Shown: piece after piece, positions 1 through 14,215 of the stretch
Layout of the letters: each line of letters opens with the position of its first letter
Numbering within the stretch: the first letter of the stretch is position 1
Source of the DNA: Trichoplax adhaerens
Lineage: Eukaryota; Placozoa; Uniplacotomia; Trichoplacea; Trichoplacidae
Reading direction: 5' to 3'
Length of the DNA: 64,000 nt
NCBI RefSeq assembly: GCF_000150275.1
Contig: NW_002060943.1
Location: 7,510,066 to 7,574,065, forward strand
Made by a program: the position numbers and the translations under genes
Notes under the pieces: model-generated
Database searches by the model: none
The model's input: the letters and a program-made list of their open reading frames with translations, nothing else
Told to the model about the DNA's origin: nothing

Positions 1-1675
1 GATGGAAGTTTAAATTCCTTCGAATTAACCATTAGCTTAACTTTTGACTATAATATAAATCAAAATAATAATTACGGATGGAATTAATTTGTATATTTTA
101 ATTCAAACGGAGATAATTGCGCAAGCCATTATCTCAGTATGTTATCTTAATTGATGTTGGTAATTCGGATAGATTATCGAATTGAATTTATTCTTTAATG
201 GTTCAAAATTATAATTATGGAATAGAACGTAAGTAATAACAATCGAAGATAGTCTTAATATTACAATGGCTAAAATAACGTCTCATCTTGCATCTTTATA
301 AATTAATAGTTTAGAATTTTTTATGTAAGGAAGGCTGCACTAGACTCGACAAGTAGATTTGTTTAAACATGCTATGCCATATATTGGAATAGACGAATAT
401 AATAGAAGAAGATATAGAAGATGAAAATAATATTAAAGGCCTTTGATAGAAACATAATTGAAAATTGAATTGAATCAATCTCTTTCTCTATAAATGATTG
501 ATACATATCTACAGATTAATTCGTGATAGTAATTGATTAATATATAACATAGAAATATTTTCCTCCTTCAATTATCTTTTCAAATACATGAAGGTGTTTA
601 TTCTGTTTACTCCTGATTTAATATTCTAGCCTGGGGTAAAAGTCATTTTGATTTCGTAGACAGTCTTGAATGAGAGTCCATGATAGATGAATAATAGTTT
701 ATATTATTTTAAAAGCTTAAAGTTTAACCATTCTATTCATATTTTACATTGTTGACTTATTCTACTAGTCCGTGATTAACAATTGATCGCGAGGCTTTTA
801 TCTTTACAACTCTTGACCATTACTAATGTAAAGAAGGTTGTAGTTGTCGAATGTAATCCAATCATAAACAACTTATTAAAGAACGGCAGTTAAAAGGGAG
901 TGTGGGAAACTTTTAGATTGACCAATGTTACCAGAAGCGATGGTTAATTAAATTATTTTATTTGCTGATATTTCATCACGATAGATTAGTCTTTGCATTA
1001 ATGATTTCGATTGGTACAATACTATACTACAATTAAATTGCATCCCATAGTATTCTTATATAAAATATGAGATTCTTTATATGCAGTTGTTAGTAAGTTC
1101 TCAAAAATAACTTTATTGTTGATTAACTATCCACTATTTAATAGCCTAGACATAATCATAATAGTATTGATGTTATTTGGCCTAGAATACATGTACAAGT
1201 TTAGTTTTCTTGTATTGTATTCGTAAATATAATATAAAAGCACACTCCACAATTTAGATGACAATATTGAAATGATTACTGATAGAATAACCATTTAGAT
1301 ATAATTTTCTGATCTACAAAATCTGTGACATGATACCAGGATGGATGTTAGTTTGATCAAGCATACTCCTAAATTGACTTTTTCAATCTTCAAGGGAATA
1401 GTAAATTGATTACAGCATTAAAATTGCCCATAAACAGTAGAACTAATTTCTTGTTCACCAAAATCACCGCGCAGAAGAATACATTAGCACGTCGCGCGAT
1501 TTCGACAACAATATTAAATTGGTCAATGTACTACAGCCACGTGAAAAATTTTCGAATTCATCGATATCTTGTAACAAATTGAATATGATTAATTTAAGGG
1601 CTAGACTAGAATAGGAGATATTCCTTCTCATATTAATACAATACAATAATAGTTTAGTTATGATATAGATAGCTA

Positions 1676-1950
1676 GTGACTTAACGTGAATAGAATAGAA
1701 TTTAATGCAAGGCTAGAGTAGTGGAGACTTTTACTTCTTCTATCGTGCAAACATGATCATAATGGTCTAGTCATCTAATAGATATGCAACTTTACACCAA
1801 TCGAATAAAATTTAATGCAAGGCTAGACCAGCGTAAGGACTTTTGTTTCTAGTATCAAGTAAACATGATCATAATAGTTTAGTCATCAAATACGTATGCT
1901 AGAAACTTAACACGAATCGAATAGAATTCCATGTAAGATTAGACTACTGT
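1676..1950. repeat. Diverged tandem repeat, about 120-bp unit
   Basis: The segment carrying GAATAGAATTTAATGCAAGG and ATGATCATAATGGTCTAGTC recurs about 2.3 times with substitutions (starts near 1685, 1800 and 1915). It is non-coding and has no terminal inverted repeats, so it looks like a local tandem duplication rather than a transposon. Confidence 0.6.
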
Positions 1951-3058
1951 AATGAGCAACTGAGTCAAGAATTTAATCAACTATGCGATTACTAAATCAT
2001 TCATTTACGTCATCGTAATACCTTGAAAAGTAAATGAATTGGCGCTCTTTGAATGTTATTCATGTACTCTTTTAGCGGTATATGAATCTGCCGATAGTAG
2101 TATTTTATTATCAAGAAATTACTCAGTTCGTCATCTCTTAATCTTTCACAAGCTAGATATAGAATACGAAGAGTAAGGAAATGGATCTATGTTGCATATG
2201 TTAATTATTTATCACCTACGCATCTATATTAATACAATCCGAAATTAATGGAATGTCTATTGATTAAAGCGTGGTAGTTTATTCTAGCGTTACGCTCTAA
2301 AAGTGTTGATGAATTTCCATACCTGTAAATCATTTATATCTTACGTAATAATAACAGGAAAAGATTTAATCAGAAATTAATGGAATTTCTATTATTAAAG
2401 GCTAACTATTGAATCTCAAGGGGTACTAGGGGTATAAAATTGTTGGCGAATATCTACGTCAGTAAATCATTTATATTTTACGTAATGATAGTTAGAAAAA
2501 ATACATAGCTAATATATCATTTATCAATGACGTAGTCCAAGGTAGAAATGTCAATAAAATCCAAATCCAATGTCTGCCCTATTCTAATATTATTTCCTTT
2601 ACATGTTACATATTTTGTTATCATGCAACAATGAATAATTGACGTCGAATGGGCAGCATCGGCCATCCAATTTAAAAATAGCAAAGTGGTAATACTATGC
2701 AATAGAAGAATAACAATTTTATTTTTGTGTAGACTAGTCTAGAGTAAATTGTAAACTCGTCAACATTGATCAATAATTGAATTTCTGTATCTCATCAAGA
2801 GGACAATAAAATTGATCTACTTGTTAGTAGCCTAGAGGATATTTTTCATTTAAAAATGAGCCTTGTTGAAATTAGTAGTGGATTACAGGAATAACAGTTG
2901 TAAAGAGATCTTAGAAGGATAAATATATTTTCTTTTTGACTCTTGTAATTATCTCATTTTATTGATGTTGTTATTAAAACATATCAAGTTCGACACTAGT
3001 AAGCAATATGATTTTTATTAATAAAAAATTATCTTAAATTAATCTGTATCGTAGTATT

Positions 3059-3087
3059 TACCTATCGGAAAGATCTTCCGATAGGTA
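3059..3087. repeat. 12-bp inverted repeat with 5-base loop
   Basis: TACCTATCGGAA at 3059-3070 and TTCCGATAGGTA at 3076-3087 are exact reverse complements separated by AGATC. It could form a strong hairpin. No gene is seen within 3 kb, so its role is unknown. Confidence 0.8.
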
Positions 3088-6000
3088 GTTTACTATTTCA
3101 AAATAGGTGTATAAGTCTATCTTTACAATTGGCCCATTTGGTACGCGTATAAATATAAATGTTGAAAGGGTATCCATTGCTTGGAGCTCTATTCGTATAG
3201 AATTACGATTCATCCTGATTTATGTAGCGGAAATAGAAAGCAGGATATCCAAAAATTCACTAATAATTTACTATGACATTGTTTATCAGCTTACTATTCA
3301 AATCCTATTACACTATTATCGATCATGAATCTATTATCGTGTCTTTGAATCGATCATGGCAGAGCTATTAGAGATTGAGGAAGGTGGAGGGAAAAAAATA
3401 TTGTCTACTCGTCAAGTGAAGATGATTATTGTTAGAAATTACTTTCTACTATACCATAAGAATAGATTATGCCCTGACGTTTTGTATGTCTATATAGTCT
3501 AGGCTTCTTCTAAACTACCTTCATCAATACGATGTAGAAGTTTGGATAATTTAATTACTTGAATGATGTATTTGTGATGTATTTATTCTCGGTTATTTCG
3601 ATGTCATGCTGTGTTATTGATGCTCTCTAAAGTAAGCTTAGCAGATTGCCTTGGTATCCTTAGCTATGAATCGTGATTAAGATTGAATAAAATACAAGAT
3701 CGATAGAAAATAAAATGCTTTACTATAACTCTCCAGTCCTTCCCCTCGAGTCAATTAACTTTCATTCATGTATCCAGTAGGAGGAGATAGCGATGTTCAA
3801 TGATGAAATTATAATAGGATTGGCATGCGATGATTGGCTTGATTGACCAAGAGGAGGTAATCAACATTTTAACGGCTATGGTGACTATTTCAGCATGGAT
3901 TCTAATTGATTTGTAGCCTACTATTGACCATTTTCAATATTATCTTAATCTATTGCATCGACATCCAATGATGATGATTAGGCTTTCTTGAATAGAAGGG
4001 AGAAAAAATGAGGAAGAAAATATTGTAGCATAAGTAAAAGGATGATTAGACGTCATTGAATGGAATATTTTTTATTAATTTAATTTTATTTTCAACTGAA
4101 CAATATCTATTCACGTCATTAAAATGATCCAAGATCGCTATGATGTAATTTCCTCATGATCATATTTAATAGGGAGGAGGAAGAAAAAGATGACGATAGG
4201 CTATTATTATTGCCAAGGATTATACTTGAACTATGAGCATTCCATTATAGTTGTTCTTAGATTGATATTTTTTCTTCCCTTCAATATACATCATACGATA
4301 ACTCAACTAGAGGAGATGAATTAGTTGAACAAATCAAGTTAAATAATTGATGTTGTAATTGCCTAGATTATTGTCTATCAAATGGAACGATTGTTGATCT
4401 TTCTTTTGATGTTGAGGATTTACTTTAATTTCCATTCTCAACTTATTTAATTCTGATCGACGTCCTCTTGACATCATCTACTCTCTATTGGCTATTTTTC
4501 CTTCCTTCTATCCCCTCTTGTATCCATTGTACAACGCCATTAATGCCTATTGAATAGGCTTGCCATTGCTTCATTTCCTTCCTCTCTTCCATAACAAATA
4601 AGAGAAGCTAATTGTCTATAATATTTAATTTGCAATCTATTCAACTGTTGCTATAGAATTATCCCTGTATGCATTCTATTATGTTTTATTTGTTGCTAAC
4701 CTTGTCCATTAAAACAATCACATCGATAGGTTTATATCATTCCATGAATATCCAACTTGCATCATAATAGTTATTATTCAATTAAGAAGACAAAAACATT
4801 ACGGTATGCCCTAAGAAGAATCTCCTTTTTAAATTCAAACATAGTAGCCAAAGGAATCGTTGCTATTGGTTGAAAAGCATGTTATTTGTGTTGTTGATCG
4901 TTGAATAGATGTCTCTAGATCATTTTTTTTTTGCTATTAATGCTTTTCCACGACTATATTTCTACTCTATAGTATACTAGTATTAATAATTAGTTGCAAA
5001 TTAAGGCCAATTTTATATATACAAAATATCAAGGCAGCACTTCTATTGTAGCATTACTATATCAATCGATGATTGCTTATTCTTTGACAACTGGAGTCTC
5101 ACACATTATTTTTCTCTCTTGATATATTTTGCAAGTGTTACCTATCCAATTGAAGGAAATTTAGAACTCTTGGTTGGTTGGATACTTGCTATTGACTATT
5201 GGATAACATTCTATAAAGATTAATCGCTATTATCGCCGATTAAATAGACAGAAAGAGAGAGAGAGTGAGAAAGAATCAATTGTAATATACTTGACTAACT
5301 GGCCATCGTAGTTCAATATATATTCAGCAATAGTATTACCAGCGTAGTCTCTCCAGTAGAATTGGATAGTTTAGTTTTATATTTTACTCCATCTCTTTCT
5401 GCCATCATTCTATACACGATCGATCTTTACAATTTTTACTATCCCAATTACAAGGAATCCTTTCTTAATAGTAATACCATTTAGCGTTCATCGTCTGACT
5501 GGAATTGAATCAAGAAGACAAAAACTCTTTGAAAGAAACACTATCGAAAATTATTCAGTAAGGAAATAGATTAATGTGCTGCAATTTTTTTTTATATACT
5601 TTTTGAAACGCCTCGCGTTAGCAATTAATTTAACCACGTAGTTTATTAATTACCAATAGGATCAACATTGAACAGACTGGCAAGACCTGTTTCTTCAATC
5701 ACCAATTGGATCTAAAGTTAAAGTTTGTTCAATATTGTGGCAGTCAAGGCAGATATAGCCATCTGTTGGTATGTCTTGATCACCTTGTTATAATTGTTTC
5801 ATCAGCTGGTAGCTTGTCTTTGTGTATTTTAGTCAGCAATGTTCAAAGTTTAGATTTGATAGGCAATTAGTTGATTTTTGATTTGTCAATTCTACACATC
5901 TTCGCCGCCATTTTTATCACATCTCTCTAATTATTCCACCTCCTCACCCTCTCCTAGCCTAATTTGTTTTACTTCCTTTATTTATCATGACGGTAATTGA

Positions 6001-6703
6001 TTTTCTTCCCCCACATAGCCAATCGATATTGAAATAGCTTGGCTATGCCGTACTTTGCCTTGTTTTATTTGTATAATGTTCTGGATATAAACTACCAAAG
6101 TAAAATTTTAGTCATCAGTTAGGGAGATATATATAGACTGCTGAGCATTGTTCATCGTCACGTTGGCTGTTCTCGGCTCTTCCATAAGTTATACTTACTA
6201 TCACCTATTTTTTCCCTTTTCGTTGATTCCATCATTTTCCTTCATTTCTGTCTTCAGTAAAATTTTTATTCCAACTATCATTCTACAAGAAAGAAGTTGA
6301 CTAGAAAAATTCTCGAAGATCCCTGAAATTGATTTGTCGATGTAATCTCTCCTAGCTGTTATTAAGAGTTAATTCTTACTTTATTTTCATTACGTTGATC
6401 ATTTCTTTTCACGGAATAGATCAAACAAGTATTGACTTAAAAATTGTTTTGATTGAATCCATTTATTTCTTTTTCATCCTTTTGACAATCTTAATACTAT
6501 TCTTGGATTAACCGTTGGTATCAACTCTATTGCTAACCGCTTTTTATTTTTTTCCTGCATTCTTCAATTCTTACTATCATTGATTACTACCTTAATAACA
6601 TTATTAATACCCACCTCATTCTATTGAAACCATTTTTTTGACCATCTTGCCACTGTTTTTGTTATCCCTCTCTCTATTGCCTATCGCCTGCTTTGATTAG
6701 AGG

Positions 6704-7795
6704 ATGGATACTATCATAGATGATTACCAAGATGGATGCGATGACATCATCGATACACGAGATCCATTTAAATGTACGATCCAAATTCAATCTGGAATGA
6801 ATAATTTGAGAGAGATTTTTCACCCTTTATTACAATGGATCGATCCAGTCTTTCAATTTGTCAATCTTAAAAGTGGTTTAGCCAATTTATTTCAAAAAAC
6901 TAACCAAGCAACAACCTTTGGCTCCAATAATTTCGAACGACGCAATCATTCAACGCATGGTAGCAATCATATTGCAAATCATAAAAATAATGGTCAAACA
7001 ACGATTGAGACACAAGCATTAAGTTTAGTTTTATTCCTTCACGAGAATAATAATCCACTATCTGCTCATCAAATTCAAGAAAAATTAAAATTACCACCGT
7101 GGAAATACCATCATAGTCAGTATTTAGGTGGTCCAAGTCATCAACGTCAGCATCAACAAAGACAAGCATTACAGAAGCAATCCGCTGCTCGGCAAGATTA
7201 TTACTCCATCACACGCAATTTACCACTTTGGGCTGTATCGTCGATCCATTGCGGCAATGAAGTATTGCGATTTAATATTTTTACGCGTAATCATCAAGCG
7301 ATGAAAGAATTTTACACTCTTTTATTAGATGATCAACCCACCTTTCATCGTCAACATTTTTGTCTTTTTACTCTGTATAGCCAGCCTGGATTATGCATCC
7401 AACTGAGTTTAAAATATGATGCAACTTTATTACCTATTCCTGTTCAATCGGCATTTCTACAATTTCGTGTTCATAATATTAGTGAATTATCCAGTACATT
7501 AACCTCATCGCAACTGAATTGCCCTCATGGTAGGACTGGTTGGTGGACAACTTATGATCCAGATGGGAATTTTGTACTTTTACAAGACGATCAAAACGAA
7601 GTTAATCTTCATAATACTGAAATTGCTAGTAATCAAAGTAGTACAGATGGCCTAACACGGCCACGCTATCAATCGTCAATATGTAGTTCTGATAGTCATG
7701 ATAGTGGAGCATGTAGTGGTGAAAACGAAGATGGCTACCAAGAAGATTTCAAGAAAAATTTACCTCCTTCTATAAGCGAAGGGATCATTGTTTAA
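6704..7795 (+). CDS. FAM124-family protein (single exon)
   Basis: This 363-residue protein resembles vertebrate FAM124A/FAM124B, a family with a glyoxalase-like fold and no established biochemical role. Family landmarks are SLVLFLHE (residues about 106-113), LPPWKYHHSQY (about 129-139), LPLWAVSSIHCGNEVLRFNIF (about 173-193), the LQFRVHNISEL segment (about 252-262) and DPDGNFVLLQ (about 286-295). The tail after residue 300 is Ser/Asp-rich and low in complexity. The start is firm because an in-frame TAG lies at 6698-6700. That TAG is preceded by a pyrimidine-rich run, so it may be the acceptor of a 5'-UTR intron. Human paralogues are longer (455-546 aa), mostly in the tail. The lack of introns is unusual here, since every other gene is heavily interrupted. 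No neighbour lies within 9 kb. Confidence 0.85.
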   Translation: MDTIIDDYQDGCDDIIDTRDPFKCTIQIQSGMNNLREIFHPLLQWIDPVFQFVNLKSGLANLFQKTNQATTFGSNNFERRNHSTHGSNHIANHKNNGQTTIETQALSLVLFLHENNNPLSAHQIQEKLKLPPWKYHHSQYLGGPSHQRQHQQRQALQKQSAARQDYYSITRNLPLWAVSSIHCGNEVLRFNIFTRNHQAMKEFYTLLLDDQPTFHRQHFCLFTLYSQPGLCIQLSLKYDATLLPIPVQSAFLQFRVHNISELSSTLTSSQLNCPHGRTGWWTTYDPDGNFVLLQDDQNEVNLHNTEIASNQSSTDGLTRPRYQSSICSSDSHDSGACSGENEDGYQEDFKKNLPPSISEGIIV

Positions 7796-10700
7796 CTTAA
7801 TAGCCATTGGAATGATAAAGTTGCAATGATACAGTCCATTTTACCCGTCTGGATTTATTTTCGGGTCAACATTCCTTTCCTATGGAGATCATGTCAATTA
7901 GACGATGGCATGATTTCATTAAAGGAGTAATTATTATTTTTTTTGTTTTCTACGTAATTGCTTGAACTACCGACTACCGAGTAGAAGCAATTGATGGGAA
8001 AGGATCGATTGGATATTTTTTCAATATCGTTTGAAGTCGCTTTCAACAATCTCGATGCACCAACAGGATAATGGTTAATTTATACGTCCAAATCAATTCA
8101 TTTATAGTCCGTTAAAAATGGCTCTTATTTATGTGCGTATGAATACTGTACTTTTGATTGCTTAATTGTTTCAAGTCTACTATGATCAGCTCTATATCTT
8201 AACTTTAAATGATAACTTCCTCACTTTGGCAACATCGAATTTATATATATCTGTAAATATTCGTGTTTCTATCTATCTATCGACATGATACGATTAGATA
8301 CCGCTATGAATATCGCAATCATGACGATCAACGTAGAAGATACTAGCTAAAAGATGTTTCTTTTTCTTCAACCACTTTTTTTTTTATACTTCTATATCAA
8401 TATGGTAGTGTAGTTGTTATTCTATACCATTTTAGAGTAGATGAGCATTAAAATACAGTGAAAAATATGAAGTAGGCGTTAGACTAGACATGTTATTTTA
8501 TTTAATGTCTGTCTATCTTGGCTGAATGTAATCCTTTATAGAAAATACATCATCGTTTAACTAGCCTTGCTATTTTATATCAAAATAGTGGATTGAATTG
8601 ATCCATTAAAGATGACATTAGTTTTCTAAAATAGTAAAAGATGTCATAACGTGATAATAGACATAAGCCATCATGGCGCATTTTTCCCCTTGTGCTGTTT
8701 CTAAAAGGAATAATCAAATATTCGACGACATAATATCGTCGAATCATTTAGATATCGTCTTTTAAAACAATCGTGATAATTGGCTAGCCATTTTTATTGT
8801 CTTTCTAACTAATCAACATAGCTGTAATTGGATTATTAAAGAGTCTATTCTACTTTTTTTTTAGCTTTATTTTGAACGTTATTATTGATGATTGTACTAA
8901 GTGTAAAGCCATAGCCGTCATCAATCAAAGCGTTTCTATCATTACTTTGAAAGTTGAAAACATTTTTTTCACTGCCATAATTTCGATATAGTAAATGCTA
9001 ATTAATACTCAACTTTGGCTAATAATATAACTCAATCAAGATTGTATGGTCTATAATAGCATTAGTTAATGATTATTTGATGACAATCGCTTGAAACTGT
9101 TTTGTATAAAAAAAAATTGAGGCTCATTTTTTATAAAATCATGTCATGATTGCTATTTGTCTATTACATCAATTTCATTTTTAATTCCATGTATCAAAAC
9201 ATCTGTGGTATTACCTATCTATCTGTCTATCTCGTATCTATCATAATTAAGAAGAAGAATTGAATTAGGTTATAATTATTCATGTACAGCAGTATAATGC
9301 CGAGGAAGTATATTAATCTACTAATTAACAAGCAAAATATATCTCTATCGACAAGCATGTCTTCTAAAAATGTCTGTATATAAATCTACTGATCGAGTGA
9401 TAAATAGAAATCGTTAACTTTATATATCTATATATGGTTTATATGTCTTACTCTATTCAATAATTATTTGATGATAGTAAAAATATAAAATAGCAAAGCA
9501 TCCTTCATGTAATCTATCAATCTTTTAAGTGCTGATTTAAAAAAAAAAATATTGTTCAATATGTCAGTCATAGCTGCATTAATCCTATTTATTATTATAA
9601 TCATTTCTCAGTACTCTATGTCTTCGTGATATCATTCTAAATATTCGTCTCGATGTTCTGTAAGTAGACACGTAATGACGATAAACATTTGTCTCACAAT
9701 AATTTACTTTTTATTTTTAACGACTTCAGTTTTGCCTGCCAATGCATCATCTAATGATATAATGTTAACATTATGTTTTTAAATCTTAACAAATTCAATG
9801 TATCTGTATAGACATTCTATTTCAAATAACATTAAAAAGTGACAATTGGTTTTTACAATTTAATGGGTAGCTCTTGCTGTCTAAATTAGTATTTATTCAA
9901 GTCTAGAATGGACTATTAAATCTTTATCAAAGCCTGAATGGGTATTAAAAGTGGCTTAGGCTAGTCTGCTATGTTTTCCAACTTTACCGCTTCATAAATA
10001 GGCATATAAGTTTAGGAATAAATCCTTGAATTTCACGAGAACTGGGATATTAGTGAATCTAGTTAACTTCAATATCTATTTTTGTAAATTATTGCCGTAA
10101 TTATTTATTAGTGCATGCCTCTAGGCAAGTTTAGGAATGGAATGACTAAAGTTTATAAGGACTTGGAAAACATCGAAAGTGACTCAATTAAGTTTAATCT
10201 ATATTTTAAATCTATCGCTTATGATTTCCATCGCTGATACGATTTTAAAGTTTTATAATCCAATGGATTTATCCTCGTTCCATTTTGGAAATTTTATCTA
10301 ATATTAGCAAAATGCTATTTCGTGTTCATCACAGTAGGTATTGCTGTAGATAACTCCATTTGATTTTGCAATGCCTAGGCGCCAGTGAAAGTCATTTCAA
10401 TCGACTTTGAGTTCAATGATATCTAGTTTAGTTTCGTCTTTAATTTTTTTTGGGTTTCCGAACAAGGGAATGATAATGTTCAATTTCAACCTGTGTTATT
10501 GTTCATCTTGCGTGGACAAACAGTTCACTCAGTCAATACATTCTTAACTAGTTCTAATTAATATCCATGTACAGTACAATCAATAAGTAACCTCATTTTG
10601 CAAAATAACATTGCAAATAAACAAATGCGAAAACATCATCATGTAGATTTATCTATCATAGCAGTTAGATAAAATAAAGGAGAACAATTAAAATGATCGA

Positions 10701-11880
10701 TTATGTAGTGATATTTTTTACCGTAAACTGATAACGGTATTGTTGTCTTGAAAAGGGTGATACAATTAAATAATGTTGTTCCGAAGCAAGAGTGATGATT
10801 TTTACATGATATTATTTTTCTCTCTTGGCTCTACATGTTACATTGATTTGAAAAAATTATGTTGATAGAAGCGGTAAAACGTCAAAGTAAGGCAAGTGGC
10901 GGCATTGGCTTTGATAATTTTTTTACACCTTCAATCTGTCATTCTGCTGATGTACATTATATCGATTGTTTGACTATTATATCTTAACTAAATGGAGCCA
11001 TATTGGATTGATTCTTTCGATTGAACATTCCATTATTCTAGATAAATGCTTTTACACGATGATAGCATAAAACAACCTTTTTATTTGTTCGTAGAGAAAA
11101 AGTTCATCCATTACCTCTCTCTCTCTCTGCATACATAATGATAGCTATGGCTATTATTATGTTGACAGTAACTATATAAAAAGAAAGACAATAGCTTAAT
11201 TAATTAATGTTGCATTTATTACAAGCAAAAAGCTGTAATTGTACACCCTGTTGTTTAACTTCAACTCCCTTTCCATGCTAATTAGGATTTATAGTTCATG
11301 ATTACAGTGGACGGTTATGGATGTCGATGAGAAGTAGGAATTAATGGAAGAAGAATCTGCATTTGCTGCCTTCTTGACAGTCGGAATGCACTAATTTTAT
11401 TCACCATCAATCGATAAGACCATCAAGACCCGTATCATGGATCAAGTTAATAAAATAACCGCAACGTTGCATCTTGCTTCTCATCATCGTGATGATGGTC
11501 ATGTCTATTCGTTAATTAATAGTACGAGTTTGGAATTCAATTAAAAGCGATAATTAACATGACTTAAATATATTAGGCCTAGATGATAAAGTTAAGAAGG
11601 AATCCTTTATGCTGAAATGCAACCACTTGAATAACTATTTTAGAGACAAGTCATTAAATCGATCATGATTATGTTTACTTTAACACCTTACAAGCATAAA
11701 TTATTTTGCGATGCAGTATCTACACCGCCTTTGATCTTATTCATCTTTCACCTAACGCTTACTAATGTCAATCAACTAGATTGTCATCACTGCACTAGGA
11801 CGAGTGCGATATTTTCTTTTTATTCCATTCTGTTTTACCGATAGAATGATCCAGTAATTCAAATAACGCCCTCGCATAAA
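7796..11880. other. Intergenic stretch, no gene seen
   Basis: AT-rich DNA without supported exons. It probably includes the 3' UTR of the FAM124-family gene just after 7795. A 9-bp inverted repeat (ATTCGACGA at 8720-8728, complement at 8736-8744) is present. Several poly-T and poly-A tracts occur. Confidence 0.5.
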
Positions 11881-12480
11881 ATTTTTGTTAAGCTAAGTGA
11901 GAAAATAAAGTTCCGTTCTTGATATACAGTCTGCATCAGCGTGATGGATAGCTTCAACTGATCAAGACAGAATATTGCTATATTGTAGAGGAAAAAATAG
12001 TTTAGCACTCTCTATGCAGACATTGAATGAAGATGAACTGTAATTACAAGCTGTGCTATGTGAGAAAAGAGCGTTCCATTCAATGATTGAGATACTGTAT
12101 GTCGTCTGCATAGACACGATTAATAAATTCAAGACAGTATGTTGATATAGAGGGGAAATAATTTAGCACTCTTCTAGGCAGATATCGGATAATGATGAAC
12201 TGTAATTAATTATAGGTGATGATGAGAAAGCAACGTTGAGGTATTGAGATACAGTCTACATCAGCGTGACTAATTGATTTAAGACAGAATGTTGCTATAG
12301 AGGAGAAAATAGTTTAGCATTCTTCTATGCACACATTCGATACAGATGAACTGTAATTATATAAGGTACACTATGTGGAAAAGACCATTTAGTTATTGAG
12401 AAAAACGTGGAGTCTGTATCCGCTCAATTGATAGATTCAAGACGAAATGTTAGTAACTAAGAGAATAAACGAGCACTTAT
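11880..12480. repeat. Diverged tandem repeat, about 125-150 bp unit
   Basis: Four copies of a non-coding unit with shared segments TTGAGATACAGTCTGCATC, TTCAAGACAGAATGTTGCTA, GAGGAGAAAATAGTTTAGCA and GATGAACTGTAATTA. The copies have diverged and differ in length, so the array is old. No coding frame is kept across units. Confidence 0.7.
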
Positions 12481-13790
12481 CTTGACACCCATCGAACAAA
12501 GACTAACTGTAATAATAAGAAAAGAGTGAGAACAGGCATGAATGGTTAGTTATTTCTACAGTAATCGCATATTTTATAAGGTTAATAAGTAAGAAATTAG
12601 CGTGTCATGATTGAGGTGTAGTGCAGATATGATTGATTACTTAATTAGTGGTAGAATAATGATAATTAAGGAAAAGGAGGCAATCATAAGGATGATAGTG
12701 ATGAGAGAGCAAATAACAGGAGAAAGTTAAGCGATTACTGATTGGCTGCTATGTTTTAAGAAATAATTTTTAGCGAAGGCTATGGATAAGCTTGCAATTA
12801 TGACTACACGTGGAATGCTAAAGAACAATTCATTAGTTAATTTTAATGGAATAGAGATGAGAATTTACATATAATTTATTCGATCTCTCTCTTTCAATGA
12901 TGGCAATTAATTAATTAGATCAACAAGACCTATGCTGTTCATGATAATAAATTACAATGACCAATTGAAGTTAGTCAACTCGACAAAGGCTAGTTCTCGA
13001 CTTGCCAACGCCTAAAAAATGGAAGAAAGATGCGTGTAAACACTGATACGCATCGATAGAGATGTCTATGCTGATAGAGTATGAAATTCCAGCCTAGTAG
13101 CCTCGCTTACTGATTTAAAATTGCTCGATAAATTGTGTCTTGATCAAATAAAGTAGAGGAATAAACTGTTTGATTGTTAATATGCATTATGCAAAAATTA
13201 AAATATACTGTATATACTGGTACTTTGTTTTCTGCATATTATGGATTATGGAATTGTTTTATAATAAAAGCACAGTATAGGTATTTGATTTCTATACTAT
13301 GAATGATGCCTAGGCGCGTTCCAATCATATTAAATTTAAAAGAAAGTTTTTGTTGATGATACTATTATATATTAATTATTGAATCAGGGACAACGATCAT
13401 CGTTGGTTGAATATAAAATTATTGCATAATGTAATATCTTGACTGTAGAATTAAAAGAGTACTGGCCTGAATCATGTCCCAAGAGAAAAATTGATATTTC
13501 ACCTCGATACTCTGAATTTGTTGAGGCATTTCTTTGCAAACGTTAAAATATGCGTATAATTCATTAGTAAAGGAAATATCACAGAATATCGCAACATGCA
13601 GATTTGAAGTAGCAATCTAATACTAGTAATTGCGCTATCTACGTATGCAACTACTAAAACTGATCGCGTAGTCAAACCTAATCCTCGTTACTTGTAATTG
13701 ATTATTTTATTGTGTATATCTTATTCTGTCAGTTATTTATCTGTATGATTCTCATAATCGCAGTCTGCTACTCGATTTTGTAATATTAAT
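12481..13790. other. Intergenic stretch, no gene seen
   Basis: AT-rich, without supported exons or recognisable repeats. Confidence 0.5.
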
Positions 13791-14215
13791 TTATTGTAGT
13801 AATGATATTCAGGCCTGTACACCAGTTGCTTCAACAAAGATCAGAGCTACTGTAGTACTTTGTTCACAATATTTTCCAGTTTCACAATATGTACTATGAT
13901 TTTATTCTACTTCAACTTATTCATTCCAGATAGAGTTGAAACGAGCATATTTAGGTGGAATCTGCAAAGGCCACTTACTATAATATTAATTTATTATAGT
14001 ATTGATACTTAGACCTGTATACCAGTTGCTCCAACAAAGATCAGAGCTACTGCAGTACTTTGTTTACAGTGCTTTCCAGCTTCATAATATGTTCTACGAT
14101 ATTATTCTACTTCAATTTTGCCATTCCAAATTGAGTTCAAAAGAGCATATTTAGATGGAAGCTACAAAGGCCACTCACTATAATATTAATTTATTGTAGT
14201 ATAGATACTTGTAAT
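13790..14215. repeat. Tandem repeat array, 5' block (about 200-bp unit)
   Basis: Two units of the same family that fills 14.7-16.2 kb. Each carries an ACCTGTA(C/T)ACCAGTTGCT segment, a GATCAGAGCTACTG segment and the closing CACT(C)ACTATAATATTAATTTA. These copies are more diverged than those further downstream. An unrelated 500-bp segment separates the two blocks. Confidence 0.8.

Larger units (their letters stand above)
1..6697. other. Gene-poor AT-rich intergenic stretch
   Basis: I see no convincing exon on either strand. Open frames are short, unsupported by splice-site pairs and match no family I recognise. The stretch holds a roughly 120-bp duplicated segment near 1.7-1.95 kb, a paired AAATCATTTATAT-type segment near 2.32-2.48 kb and a hairpin at 3059-3087. 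The last few hundred bases before 6700 are pyrimidine-rich and probably include an untranslated exon or intron of the FAM124-family gene. Confidence 0.5.
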
